Below are positions 49,380 through 60,217 of a stretch of DNA of 64,000 bases, in pieces (within the stretch, counting starts at the first letter, position 1; every line of letters starts with the position of its first letter). The notes under the pieces were generated by a model. It did not search any database. It saw nothing but the letters and a program-made list of their open reading frames with translations, and was not told the origin of the DNA. The translations under genes and the position numbers were made by a program. The stretch comes from Effrenium voratum (taxonomy: Eukaryota; Sar; Dinophyceae; Suessiales; Symbiodiniaceae): NCBI GenBank assembly GCA_963377175.1, contig CAUJNA010003497.1, positions 1 through 64,000 on the forward strand, written 5' to 3'.

Positions 49380-52300
49380 GAAATTTGCGGAAGAAATGCT
49401 GAGACGTGACACTAAGGTGTTAAATCCTTCCTTCTTTTATGGCGCAATGAGACTTACATTCAAAATGCTTCCATGTGCAGCAACAAGCTGGTGTTTCAAC
49501 TTGGTCGAAAAATCACGGTCGCGAGCTATGAGCACTCAGCACACGCAGAGAGAGCCCCCGAACTCGCAATCCAAATGGATGGCTACATTGTCAATCCCAC
49601 ATGTCCGCCAAAGGGTTGCCGTAGGTCATAGTGTCCAGTTGTGACCAATTTATACAGTGGGTGGACGAAGTCCATTTCGCTCCATGGGAAACATTTTTTT
49701 GCCGGTATATATTTATAGGGGAATCGAATAAATTTGAGTTTTCGTAGGTGGTTCAAAGTGGTGCGCACGGAATTTTGCACAGTTTAGCCACTTGACCCGT
49801 GTCCCTATTGCCCCGCTCACCTTGTCTCGGAGCCATGCACAGGGACGGACTTGCAAGGATCAGACGTGCGCAGCCCTTTGGACTACTTCCCTTTCGCTTT
49901 GGCACAAACAAAATTCCCGAGTTCCGTTTCAGACTTGAGTCACTTTGTGGGACCATGTTGGTAAGCAAAAAGTCAGCTTTTTTTTAATTATCCACTGGAT
50001 CGGAAGTGAGCAAAGCTCAAGCCATGCGTCTTCTTGGACCTCGGCAAGAGCAATGGCTGAACAGGCTTAAACTGGACAGCTTCTATGGCTTTGTGTTACA
50101 ACTCGGCTTGTTGTGCTCTGATTTGCGAATAGAAATCCTGGCCATCTGAAATCCTGATGCAGATCCAATGTTGTACTGATGCTCATGCGGATCGCATCTC
50201 ATGGTTGGTTCAAACAGGGGGTCCCCATTTTGAGACACGCCCAGACGGCTCACATTGTATGGCTCTAGGCCGTTTGATCCGCTCCTGTCGGTGCAGCGCT
50301 CAGTCACCAGTGACTGAATCTGCGAGCCGCATGCAGAGAGTTGGCTATGTGTTGGGCTCTGGGTGCCCACCACACCCCTGACTTGCACAAGTTGTTCTTC
50401 CCCTGGAGTTTGCTCTGGTCTGGGTGCTCATGTGGTTGTTTTTTTGGGGGGAACCCCAAAATGGTGGTTTTCCTCTTGGTTTCCCTTCAAAACCCACAAA
50501 GAAGGGGTACCTCCCAAAAACGGACACACCCATACTACATACGCTGGCGCCCCAGGCTGGTGCGCAAAGTAATCGCATTTGGCCTCTCTCAGGTTGAGAC
50601 GTAACATCGGGTTCAGCCCACAGCTTCCTTTGAGATATGGACGCCCCCAGTTTGGCCACAGAATCTACGCCGGCGGGCCCCAGACGGTTTCTTCCCCAGA
50701 GTTCGCTCCCCTTTTCGATGTTTTGCTTTTTGTCGGGTCCCCTTTGTTTTTCCAGTAACCAGGCAAAAAATATTGGTTTTTTGCTGGGGTCCGAATTCCA
50801 GCCAGGGTTTGAGCCATCCCCAATTTTCCCGTGCGATCTTCCAAACTGTCTTTGGTAGCTCTGGCTCATGGGGAATTTGTGTTAAAGGGTTTCGGGTTGA
50901 CGGTGTCGAAGTTCCGGGTTTTAGGGAGTTTTGGGGTGCCAAGCATGAGCCCCGACCGTCCCCGTGCGTGGATCAGGCCACTGCATTTATTTCGATTTTT
51001 CACGCCATGTTCCTCATCAACAGCCGGGGCCTCAAGATATTCCGAATGGAATCGCTTAGATGTTTGGGGAAACGACTTGATTGTTCTGGCTGCAAAAGAT
51101 AGATGTTTTTGTTTCCTCGGTGAGTCGCACTCGGGCGATGGTTTTCCGATGTCTGAAGCATCGTCAAGATGACTTGTAGAAGAGCGTACGTATGCTATCC
51201 GTATCAGAGTATATCCGGCTTGGATGCACATTTTGAGATGTGAACACGATTCTCCGTTTCGATGAAGTGCAGGATTCGGTGGCGCCGGTGCTTTTGTTCC
51301 CTTGGCTTGGTGCTGGCAATGCTTGAGCGGGCTACGACGAGCCAAGATGTAGGAATAAGGGGGACTTCCCCCCCGCGTGTGTGATGGATCTTACCCCCCG
51401 AGTGAGGGATTCGCGGCATCCAGTTCCTCCACATCGCTTGTCGTAGTTCGTAGAGCCACGTCCAATTCTGTTCCGAGTGGATGCTGGAAGGGAATCACCA
51501 AGACTGCATTTCCGTGGAGTAACATGGAACGCAAAACATCTTGCAGAGCCAAGTGTCATTGCAGAGCCAAGTGTTTCGCACTGGTCAAAGTATATGGGGG
51601 ATAGTCCATTTAGTCTCACAACGGCAAGCATTGTTCTGTGCAACTCGCGACCTAGCAAACGAGATGTTGCGACTGATTTCACCATCTCAAAGAAAAAATA
51701 TTATTTTCGGTTGGCAAATGATTGTGATTTCCCTGTCGAGATGAAAGTTTTGAAGGCGCTGTAATTATGAAGGCTTCCAGAGCCCCGCTTCATTTGAGCA
51801 GTCGAAACGTGGGCAGATGAAGGGTAGAGCAAAAGTCCCAGCTACTCCTGGGGCACGGTCTGAATGTAGAATTGTTTCTGACCTCTCAGAGGTGTAGTTT
51901 GCTTTTTGTTTCTGCAGTTGGCTTCACATGTGCAACTCATTGCGGCGGTCAAATTTAAAGATGGCTGTAAGAGTCCAACTGTTGGTGGAGGGCACCTTTG
52001 CTTCCCGCCGAGTGGAGGGACCCGAATGCGAATTTGGTGCTGTCATTGCTTTCAGATCTGATTTGTGGCCGGCGGGTGCCTTGATCACAGACCCCCTCAA
52101 AAAGGTGAGGTTTTACCAAAGCCCATCCCCAGATTTTTCCCCAGAGGGCACAGGAATCTGGTGCCTTGAGGTTGGGTGCAGAGAGGCAAGCTGGACCAAG
52201 GCTGGGGCATGGAGAAATGTCCAAAGTGGGTGCTCAACAGCCGGACGTTTCAGGTCTAAAGGCTGTGGCTCCACAATGGCACCTGAGTAAGTGGCACCAA

Positions 52301-54370
52301 CGACTAAAAACCTTGGGTTGGCCCTGGCTCTTAATTTTGGGCCACACCCAAAAGGTGTTTTTTGCTGGTGCGATAGGTCGGGAATGAGAAATGGAATGAA
52401 CCCCGAGAAGAACCCATGGCGACGCATCGTGCCAGCCTTGGCGATCGGCATGAGCGCCCCTCTCATGCTGAACGTGCCAGTGCCGGGGGCCTGTGAGTCA
52501 CGAGTTGAACAAACGGGAGGTTCCGAGGCACTGCCAGTTGTTCCTTTAAGTTAGTACTCGTTTGGTCCTCTTTGGCTGGCGTAGATCCACGGAAAAAAAA
52601 CATCCAAACCGATTCCTGGAATTCTGGGTGCTAAATCGCTGGACCATTGCTCCATTTTCCCCTTTGTCCATGCCACCGGATGCATATTTCTTATCGACCC
52701 AATGGCACGCATCCTAGCACACTCGAGTAACACCCAGTCCACCCATTAGAGGATTTTGACATGCTTGAGGAATGATGGCTACGACAAACAAGCCATCATA
52801 GGATCCCAACCTCCTTCCCAACTGTCGCCCCAAGCCTTCAAGGCCTCGGAGGTCTGATTTGAAGCCAAATCCTTTGGGAAGACTGAGCTTGACCAGATGC
52901 AGGATGTCAGCTGCCCAGTGCCCTTTGTCCATCTCTGAATGAAGGATGTGGGTTTGCCTACATGTGGTTCTGCAAACTGCTGATATCGGCTGATCATTCC
53001 AATCTGTCGAAGGATTGAGAGGCAACTTGGTGGTTCCCGGCCGTGCCCTTGAGGCTTTAGCTATTTAGGATTTAGTGGTAGTTTCCATTTCGCCCGCAAA
53101 GCAAAAACTTTTAGCAGGGGATCAACCAGCCCAGACTTGCGAGAACAGCCCAGACGCCCTTCTGCCACAGGGCACTGGGCACCGCATGAAGAGCAATACC
53201 CCAGGCTTGTCTCAGCTGTGGTTGAATATATCTGATCAAGTGATAGGTGGGTAGCACTGCCTCCTCAAGGCTTTGCGAAGCAACTTCAGAAACCGGTGTG
53301 CACAAAGCTCCATTGTTCTCATGGGTTTTCTCTGAGCGGCCAACTGCAAGATTCACAGCCCGCTGATCCACTGCAAAAAAAAATCAACCCAAGACCCAAG
53401 ACCCTAATTATTTGCCAAAACGCTTGTTTTCAGGGGCCGCCCTGTACGCATAAAGGGCCGTCCCGCGCTCCATTTGTGGGGCTAGATCCAAATCGTTAAA
53501 GCTTGAGAAAGGCCTTGTGTAGAAGCTCAGACCAAGCCACTTGAGCAACGGTTTTTAATCAAATGAAAAGGTTTGTCCAAGGAGTGTATAGGCCCACCGC
53601 CAAAAAACCACTCACTGAACAAACGTTCAGCTTCAGGTCGCTGCATCTCATCTTCCAGGGCCAAAGTTGGGCACCGGCCCAAGACGGACCAAGTCCACTC
53701 CCCCCCCCCCCCCCCCGCCATTTTCGGGTGTCACTTACAGCCCAAAGACCGGATCCTTTAGGCATTGGAGCAGACTGGGATCCGCCTGGTGGTAGGATCC
53801 TCAAAAGTTATGAAGACTCCTGGGAGCCATGATAGATGACCATAGGCCATTCCATGGCTCATGTGGGCAAAGTTCCCATTGAGAACGGGCAGCGAAACCA
53901 CCAATGTCCAACTCCTCGGCAGAGCTGACGAACCATAGCCATAAAATAAATCCTTGTGGAATGTCAGTGCACCCAAGTGAGGATCCATGATGTTTCCCGT
54001 GCTATGAATTCACATGTCCCACTTTGCCACATCATTTTCAGCTGTCTTTGGGTGGAATCATGGGTGAACATGCCTAGTTGAAGAGGGAAATCAGGCACGT
54101 TCTTCCGGGAGGATGGTCGACATGTATTTTTTTTGGAAAGGGCCCCTACTAACATCTGGTGTTCCTTCTTGGTGAAGGTCGTTGTTTAAACTGTTCTCTT
54201 CCAGTATTGCCTCTAGCTGGGCTTTTCAGTGTTAACATCTCATTCCTTTTCGGCTTCTACGGACGGAAGTCACCACCTGCCCCTGGGGGCATGCCCAACA
54301 TGTTCCCCCATACCCCACATCATGGGACACCAAGACATACCTGCGGCATATCAAGGTGTATGTTTGTATA
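49380..54370. other. No gene recognised; a few weak exon candidates
   Basis: A dispersed-family copy lies at 50435-50535 (GGGGGGAACCCCAAAATGGT). A possible + strand exon around 51960-52108 ends at a good donor (AAAAAG then GTGAGG) but has no family signature. A poly-C tract is at 53699-53716. Confidence 0.35.
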
Positions 54371-54387
54371 TACACACGGATACATGC

Positions 54388-54625
<238 letters not shown>

Positions 54626-54651
54626 AAACTCCAGATGGAGAGTGCTAATCT

Positions 54652-54722
54652 TTCGAGTACAACTGATGAGTTTCGAGTACAACTGATGAGTCTCGAGTAC
54701 AACTGATGAGTCTCGAGTAGGT
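54652..54722 (+). repeat. 20-bp tandem repeat (TCGAGTACAACTGATGAGTC)
   Basis: Three and a half nearly identical units next to the CA repeat. Confidence 0.9.
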
Positions 54723-55051
54723 GAAGGTTCGGCTTGCAGTCACTTGGTTTCCGTCTAGCTGCGAAACCGTTACAAGGTTCAACATGAAGCACACACAGCG
54801 AGAAAACCAACGGGCCAAGAGGACTTTGAATCACACGAGTTGCGCAGGTACGCGGAGTTGATCAGACTCCGTATCCTAGGAGCTTGCAAAGAGCTTCGTT
54901 GGGCAGAGCTTTGCAAGTCCTCTCTGCCCCCCTGCTGAGAAACCGAAAGGGTGGTGACAGGGCATTCTGTCACTCCGCACACACACGCCCCTCAATGAGG
55001 GGCGAGGAGTCTCCTTTTCTGCAGGAAGATCACATGCTCAACCCCGTGTCC

Positions 55052-55564
55052 CTATCGTTGACCAAAAATTCCACCGCGGCGAGGGGAACGAGAAACAGCC
55101 CTAAACCGCTCAGAAGACGGGAACGAGAGATCACCACGTTGAGCATTACGAGTGTCGCCATAGAGGACTGAAGCGAGTTGTGAAGCAGCCTGGCGATCAC
55201 CATGAGAAAATGGAGTGGCATAGGTGAACGTCTCCTCAACTGGAATGGCATCGGAGTTCCGAACTTGACCAGGAGATTGATCATGCGAATGATGAGTTGT
55301 GAAGGACTCCATTCGAGACAGAATGCGCTGGTATCCCTGATGCTGCCAGTCGCGGATGTTCCATGCCTGACCGTGCTCACCAGTGCACCCATTGGGATCA
55401 GTCACCCGCTGCCATTCCCGAAAAGAATTGTCTGGTAGATCAGGTACAGTTTCTCCGCGGTGCCAACGCTGAGGCTGTCCTGGAGTGTAGATCCGCACCC
55501 ACTCCTGATCCTGCCAGACCGAGTATTCGAGCCATGGGTGCTGCTTCGAATCATCGACGTCCAT
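55052..55564 (-). CDS. Trp-rich repeat family protein D (170 aa)
   Basis: Function unknown. ATG at 55564 is chosen because it follows a pyrimidine-rich tract ending in AG at 55606 by about 40 nt; an upstream in-frame ATG exists at 55627. It carries the family signatures HPWLEYSVWQDQEWVRIYTP (residues about 9-28), FREWQRV and NIRDWQHQGYQRI, then a Ser/Arg-rich tail ending SRSPRRGG. Last recognisable member of the minus-strand array. Confidence 0.55.
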   Translation of the reverse strand: MDVDDSKQHPWLEYSVWQDQEWVRIYTPGQPQRWHRGETVPDLPDNSFREWQRVTDPNGCTGEHGQAWNIRDWQHQGYQRILSRMESFTTHHSHDQSPGQVRNSDAIPVEETFTYATPFSHGDRQAASQLASVLYGDTRNAQRGDLSFPSSERFRAVSRSPRRGGIFGQR

Positions 55565-55671
55565 GTCGAAGTAAGAAGCAAGGCGAATCGCGGGCTCCGA
55601 TCCAGCTGATAGAGAAACAGGCACCATGCACAACCATGTACAAGCAACAACCAAGCCCCACTCGCGTGCGT

Positions 55672-56247
55672 CTAGTCCTCATTTAGCTCGAAGATGGGAC
55701 TCGCCTTGTCTTTGCAGCTGTCGGAAGGATTAACAGGCCGGTATGGTTCGGAGACCCCAACCGTCTCCGATGGTGTGATTCCACGTGATGCACGTACTGG
55801 TTGATGAAGTTGGGAAGCGTGACGTGCGCGAGCTGTCAGTTGTTGAGAAATCCCCTCTTGGAGACGAGTCAGTTCTTCAGTAGAGAAATCCGCCGCATCC
55901 GAGGACCTGAGGACTAACAGCTGCGGTGACATACTCAATGCCGCGGATTGCGTGGCCACGCTGTGATGATCAGGAAAAGACATAGAATCAAAGTCATGAC
56001 CAGCTTGAGGGGCAGCGACTCTCCGATAGCCCTCTGTGGCCCAGTCTCTTTTGTACCACATGGTGACATTGAGCTGCTCACCGACTGGGTCCGGGTTGGG
56101 AGCATAGAACTCCCTCCACTCTCTACACGTGTGCGGTGGAGGTGGAGCATCATGTTCTTCATGTGGAGTCCATGATCTCGGATGAAAGATCTTGACCCAC
56201 TGGGCATCTGGTTGTTGAGGATCCGGACACCATTCTAGCCACGGCAT
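55672..56247 (-). CDS. Trp-rich repeat family protein C (191 aa)
   Basis: Starts MPWLEWCPDPQQPDAQWVKI at 56247, 40 nt after a strong TTTCTCTTTCAG / TTGTCTGCAG acceptor. Signatures: QWVKIFHP, CREWREFY, MWYKRDWATEGYRRV. The C-terminal half has a Ser-rich and a charged helical part (STEELTRLQEGISQQL). The frame extends 61 codons upstream without a better start; that part looks like the pyrimidine tract. Function unknown. Confidence 0.6.
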   Translation of the reverse strand: MPWLEWCPDPQQPDAQWVKIFHPRSWTPHEEHDAPPPPHTCREWREFYAPNPDPVGEQLNVTMWYKRDWATEGYRRVAAPQAGHDFDSMSFPDHHSVATQSAALSMSPQLLVLRSSDAADFSTEELTRLQEGISQQLTARARHASQLHQPVRASRGITPSETVGVSEPYRPVNPSDSCKDKASPIFELNED

Positions 56248-56429
56248 GACAACGCAAACCCGGAAAGCCAAATTGATAGGTGTACGGCTGCAGACAACAA
56301 TGACTGAAAGAGAAACAACAGCCACGGTGCAAGAAATCACTTTTGCAGCAATGCACAGCTCCGGTATCGAAGTCAATCTCCCGAATCGAATTGAACTGAA
56401 CAGACTCCCCAGGAAGGCGAGGACGAGCA

Positions 56430-57101
56430 TCAGCCACCATCCGAGTTGGAGGATGCCGATGAAGAGGACAATCCAGCGTACATGAGGTCCGGTGCGCCCG
56501 AAGCGAAAACTGGCCGCGCAATGCTAGGGTGTGGGCGACCCAGTCGTTGGTATCCCCTGGTGACCCAGTCTCTATAATGCCAAGTATAGAAGGATGCATA
56601 AGATACCGGCTGCGAAACAGCACCTCTTAGAGCATCCAATGATGTCCGTTGGACATCGTTTCTACAAACGACGCCATCTGATGCCCCCTGTTGCGAATGA
56701 TACACTTTGGCAGCAATTCAGCCGCGATTTGGCGAGAATTCGGCCGCGATTTGGCGAGAACAGCCGCGATTTGTAGGCCTGGCTGCGTTTGGCATCGTCA
56801 GATGCCGTTTGCGCAAAAAGGTGTCCAACGCACGGCGTTGGATTGTCTAAGCTGTATTGGTGCCGCCTGTGCTACCCCTCGGCCAATACACTTCGAAGTG
56901 GTAAACCTTGCGCCATTCCCGATAAGTGGTTGAGTCATCCGGGGCTGGTCCCAAGGTGTTCTCGGCGACTGGATGCGACGGACCCGGTACATAGATCCGA
57001 ATCCATTCTACACTCGTGTTCGCGGGGCCATTGACGATGTCGTAGTCAAAGTAGCGAGGCAGGACCCATCGTGCTGTGCCATACACTGTACAATTGAACA
57101 T
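56430..57101 (-). CDS. Trp-rich repeat family protein B, split by an inverted-repeat insertion
   Basis: First part 57101 to about 56852 reads VEWIRIYVPGPSHPV, YREWRKVYHFEVYWP, GSTGGTNT; it then stops (TAG, 56847). Second part 56625-56430 resumes the family sequence: PVSYASFYTWHYRDWVTRGY, QRLG, then a Ser tail. Removing the insertion (56626-56851) and one copy of the AG duplication restores exactly the spacing of copy A. The insertion could act as an intron (GC donor at 56852/56851, CAG acceptor ending 56610 also keeps the frame) or could have killed the gene. Confidence 0.55.
56626..56851. mobile_element. 226-bp inverted-repeat insertion in gene B (introner-like)
   Basis: Ends CTTAGA...TCTAAG. 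Imperfect terminal inverted repeats of about 55-60 bp, sharing ATCCAA, CGTTGGACA, AAACG, CATCTGA and TGCC in order. Flanked on the minus strand by a 2-bp AG duplication. The interior has three copies of CAAATCGCGGC(C/T)G. Paralogue A lacks it. Confidence 0.75.
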
Positions 57102-57248
57102 TTCAACCAGGCAAGCCGCTCGAAGTCATAAAGGAAAGCGGCGAACACATGGAGACGGAACGCACAACACCAAGCAAGACAACCCAACATGGAATCGCAT
57201 ACAAAGCAATCACAACCGCGTCATTTTATCCGACATGTTGCTCAAGTG

Positions 57249-57671
57249 TCACTCCGAATCGTTCCAAGGATCATAGAATGGTGGTGGTGACGGCTCTCGC
57301 CACGCCCCATCCGGAACCGATGAGCCCACCGAGGAATTGGCGTCTGCATTCACGAGCATCGCGAGTCCAATGGCTGGTAAAGGAGCTCCAAGTCGTTGAT
57401 ACCCTCGTGTTTGCCAGTCTCGGTACTCCCACACGTGGTAGGACACATACGAACTGGGCGTGACTATGGGATCCGTTGTTGTGCCTCCGGTGCTGTCTTC
57501 GGACCAGTACACTTGGAAGCGATATGACCTGCGCCACTCCCTATACGTGGAAGCGTAGAGTGGGTCTAGCACTGGAGCATCATCGGGAACGGGTCGCCAC
57601 GTGCCCGGTGAGTAAATTCGAATCCATTCCACTCCTCTGTCGATCTGGTACTCGAAATATTGAGGGTTCAT
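57249..57671 (-). CDS. Trp-rich repeat family protein A (140 aa)
   Basis: Best-preserved member. ATG at 57671 follows a CTTCGCCGCAG acceptor by 46 nt. Order of signatures: QYFEYQIDRGVEWIRIYSPG (residues about 4-23), TYREWRRSYRFQVYW, STGGTTTD, VWEYRDWQTRGYQRLG, then a short acidic Trp-containing tail. No signal peptide. The spaced Trp/Tyr/Arg residues suggest a compact beta-rich domain, but no known family is recognised. Confidence 0.6.
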   Translation of the reverse strand: MNPQYFEYQIDRGVEWIRIYSPGTWRPVPDDAPVLDPLYASTYREWRRSYRFQVYWSEDSTGGTTTDPIVTPSSYVSYHVWEYRDWQTRGYQRLGAPLPAIGLAMLVNADANSSVGSSVPDGAWREPSPPPFYDPWNDSE

Positions 57672-57826
57672 AGCGGCAAGACAAGCTCTCGCGCGGCCGC
57701 TAAAAGCAATCGAAAATCTGCGGCGAAGACACACATGCAATGACAACCGCGCACAACTGAAGGAATGCAAGGCAACTTTTCAAACTCAAGGTGAGACACA
57801 GCAGCGAGGTTTGTAATATACGACAC

Positions 57827-58405
57827 CTAAGCTTCACCGCCGTTGATGCCGCGCACACCTGCAATGGTAATGTCCTGGTCGTCTACGAACACAAGGGGAA
57901 AGACATATTTCCGTCCATGGCGCAGGATGGCATGACAGTAATGCTTGCAATTTGCCGACGGGGACAGCGATGGACGGCCAGCACGTTTGGAGGGGAATAC
58001 TGTGAAAGGCCGCCGAGATCTCCGCGGTGCCGAAGCGGATGCTGTCCGAGATCGTTTGGATGAACGCCCTGGGCTGCGTAGGTCTTCATCACGGGAATGG
58101 TCAGTGCTGTAGATCGAGCGGCGTGTGCGCTGCGATTTCGATGTGGCAGGGCAAGATTGTCCGCGAGGAGCTGAGATCGAGGGGCTCCGTACTGAGGGCA
58201 TAAACTGTGGGTGTAGAATCACCGGTGGTGGTGGCGGTGGCGGAGGCGGAGGTGGAAGAAGCAGTGGGAAACTTGGTGGGGGCGGAGGTGACGTAGTGTG
58301 CCGAATGGGTCTGTCAAGCAGGGCTCCAGGTCCGTGAAATTGTAACCACGTCGGCTGCGCTCCATGGGTCCAGGTAATGTACGTCTGTACGACTTGTTCC
58401 GACAT
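57827..58405 (-). CDS. Proline/RS-rich protein with a Trp-rich N-terminus (192 aa)
   Basis: MSEQVVQTYITWTHGAQPTW then LQFHGPG resembles the WIRIY-x-PG start of the neighbouring family. Next come a poly-Pro tract, an RS/KR-rich basic stretch (SSKRSRTASASAPRRSRR, possible nuclear signal) and the C-terminal HYCHAILRHGRKYVFPLVFV. Start at 58405, about 70 nt after a TTTTACCAG acceptor. Function unknown. Confidence 0.5.
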   Translation of the reverse strand: MSEQVVQTYITWTHGAQPTWLQFHGPGALLDRPIRHTTSPPPPPSFPLLLPPPPPPPPPPPVILHPQFMPSVRSPSISAPRGQSCPATSKSQRTRRSIYSTDHSRDEDLRSPGRSSKRSRTASASAPRRSRRPFTVFPSKRAGRPSLSPSANCKHYCHAILRHGRKYVFPLVFVDDQDITIAGVRGINGGEA

Positions 58406-58470
58406 GATTTGAGCAACTCAGTCATGCATTCACTTCACGTCAGCGGCAACACCCACAACGGCAAGCAATA

Positions 58471-58587
58471 TTACCCTGGTAAAATGGCAGTCAAGTGCAA
58501 GCAAGCAAATTTCATGTGATCAATAATGACTACAATCCCAACCGTCACAACAACCTGCAGTGCTAGCCGAATACGCCGCCACGGCAT
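58471..58587 (-). other. 38-codon hydrophobic frame in an intergenic gap
   Basis: MPWRRIRLALQVVVTVGIVV plus IIDHMKFACLHLTAILPG. It coincides with the pyrimidine-rich gap between two ORFs, so the hydrophobicity probably reflects T-rich noncoding sequence. Listed because it is too short to appear in ordinary ORF scans. Confidence 0.2.
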
Positions 58588-58634
58588 ACCATTTAGTCCT
58601 CCGGTGGTCGCTGTTGCATTTGATGACCGGGTTC

Positions 58635-59363
58635 CTAGCCGCGAGCCTCAAGTTGCTGATAGACCTTCCATGCCTGCTTGACTTCCTCAATGGGCTTCTG
58701 AAGGAACCGAGCAATGGTCTTGTAGGTGGGCCTGGAATCCTTGTCTTTCTTCCGTCGCACCATCTCATCCAGCTCACCCTGTGTCCATGCCGTGAAAGGT
58801 TCACGGTGTGCATTGCGAAGTGCAATGGTGAATTCTTGTAGAAGTTCCCGAGGTCCATGAACCACCGTAGGAGACGGTCGGAACGACGAGGCACCTGGAT
58901 GTGGACGCACTGAGCCATCAGAATCCGAGTCAGGTGTCGTAGGCGTCATCTGTCCTGGTTCTCGGCCGTCGTGTGGGGCTAAGGGAGCGAGCGGCCGAGG
59001 TGGTGGCAGGTGATCCAACATCGATTCAGGCCGACGACCAGAATTGTTGTCAGCGGCATCCCGATGTGCCGCACGAGGCGGGGATAAGGCCGGTATATAC
59101 CAGGTGGATGACGTGTCCAAAGGTCGGGTTCGAATTCGAGTGGGAGAGCGGGATCGGTCGGACGAAATGCGCTCCGTGATGATGCGAGGGCGCAGCCCAT
59201 GTCTGGAGTTCCGTGGTGCCCTGGGAGACACTCTGGTGTCTGACGGATGGCTTCGCTCGGTCATCAGGGCAAAGTTCAGGGTGTCCAGAGCTGTCGCAAC
59301 TTGGGATGCAAGGACATTGAGTACCGCCACCAGGTTATTCACAAACTCGGTCGACAACTGCAT
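58635..59363 (-). CDS. Protein with C-terminal Myb/SANT-like domain (242 aa)
   Basis: The N-terminal helix (NNLVAVLNVLASQVATALDT) is followed by a disordered RS/Pro-rich middle (SSDRSRSPTRIRTRP). The C-terminal 70 residues, FTAWTQGELDEMVRRKKD, RPTYKTIARFLQKPIEEVKQ, AWKVYQQL, follow the Myb/SANT pattern (W-T-x-x-E-x-x-x-x-x, then IA-x-x-L, then V-x-x-x-W). DNA binding is inferred. The ATG lies just after TGTTTGTTCAG. The frame is intact. Confidence 0.6.
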   Translation of the reverse strand: MQLSTEFVNNLVAVLNVLASQVATALDTLNFALMTERSHPSDTRVSPRAPRNSRHGLRPRIITERISSDRSRSPTRIRTRPLDTSSTWYIPALSPPRAAHRDAADNNSGRRPESMLDHLPPPRPLAPLAPHDGREPGQMTPTTPDSDSDGSVRPHPGASSFRPSPTVVHGPRELLQEFTIALRNAHREPFTAWTQGELDEMVRRKKDKDSRPTYKTIARFLQKPIEEVKQAWKVYQQLEARG

Positions 59364-59588
59364 GGCAACTGAACAAACAGCAAGGACAAATCAAGCAAGT
59401 AAGGCTGCGGGACTGCGAAGACATGATGCTTGCAAACATGCATGCGCCGAAATACTGAGGTCCTTTTGCCGCTGATGTTCCGTCAACGTTCATACGACAG
59501 ACCTGATGGTCGACACGCCGGCATGGCCTTGACTGCCGGCGGGTACTTCGGAGTGTAGGCATGGCGGCGGGACGTGGGAACCGCGTCG

Positions 59589-59984
59589 TCAGGACGGCCA
59601 GGAAGCCGCCGGTGATGACTGCGAGATCGGCGCCGATGAGGCTCCCGATGTCTGGACCTTCTCCTCCGTCTGTGCTCCCAGGAAGTACTGACACTCACCG
59701 TGCGGACGTGAGCAGGGTGCTCCGTACGGTTGTCCGAGGTGGCCACAAGAGACCGGTGCTGTCATGTAATCTGGCCGGACTGATGTTGCCGGCAAGGGCG
59801 GTGGCGTCGTAGACGGCGGGGGTAGCGGCGGTGGATGGCCGTCAGGAACTGGTGGCGGTGGTGGCGGCTGTGGATGCCGCTGCTGGCCTTCAAGACGTTG
59901 CAGTCCGGCCAGAAGTAGACTGATTTGCGACGAAATGGCAAGCAGCATGTGCCGACATTCACGTAAAAGATCCCCATGATCCAT
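59589..59984 (-). CDS. Proline-rich protein with helical N-terminus (131 aa)
   Basis: ATG at 59984. MDHGDLLRECRHMLLAISSQ then ISLLLAGLQRLEG, resembling the N-terminal helix of the next gene; then a poly-Pro linker and a Cys/His cluster (CGHLGQPYGAPCSRPHGECQ). A GTGAGTGT donor-like site at about 59697 suggests the 3' part may be spliced, possibly into the overlapping frame 59694-59335, which carries a hydrophobic stretch (DLAVITGGFLAVLTT). Confidence 0.45.
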   Translation of the reverse strand: MDHGDLLRECRHMLLAISSQISLLLAGLQRLEGQQRHPQPPPPPPVPDGHPPPLPPPSTTPPPLPATSVRPDYMTAPVSCGHLGQPYGAPCSRPHGECQYFLGAQTEEKVQTSGASSAPISQSSPAASWPS

Positions 59985-60217
59985 CACAAAGCAGGTGAAG
60001 ATGCGACAGAGAGGGCCAAATCAATCGGTAGTCTACTCAAATGCGGCGACGGCAAGCAACACAACAAGCATGCAACACACTTAATCACAACATGAGCCTC
60101 AGGCAACCCCATACGCTTTTTCCGGAAGAGGAGCGTCATGATGTACACCATGAAAGTCAGTGCACAAACCACGGTGGGCCTGTGCAAAAGGGTGTCAGAC
60201 TGCATTGCCATAGTCGT

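Noticed and set aside
54652..54722. CTGATGAG motif of hammerhead ribozymes
   Set aside because: Recurs in a 20-bp tandem repeat, and no GAAA half with matching stems is present on the same strand.
59335..59694. 119-codon frame with a hydrophobic segment (DLAVITGGFLAVLTT)
   Set aside because: Overlaps the Pro-rich ORF in another frame and runs into a pyrimidine tract; kept only as a possible spliced tail.
59984..60211. 75-codon ORF with hydrophobic stretch between two array genes
   Set aside because: Occupies the T-rich gap where an acceptor is expected; hydrophobicity explained by T content, although its ATG lies only 6 nt after the upstream stop.
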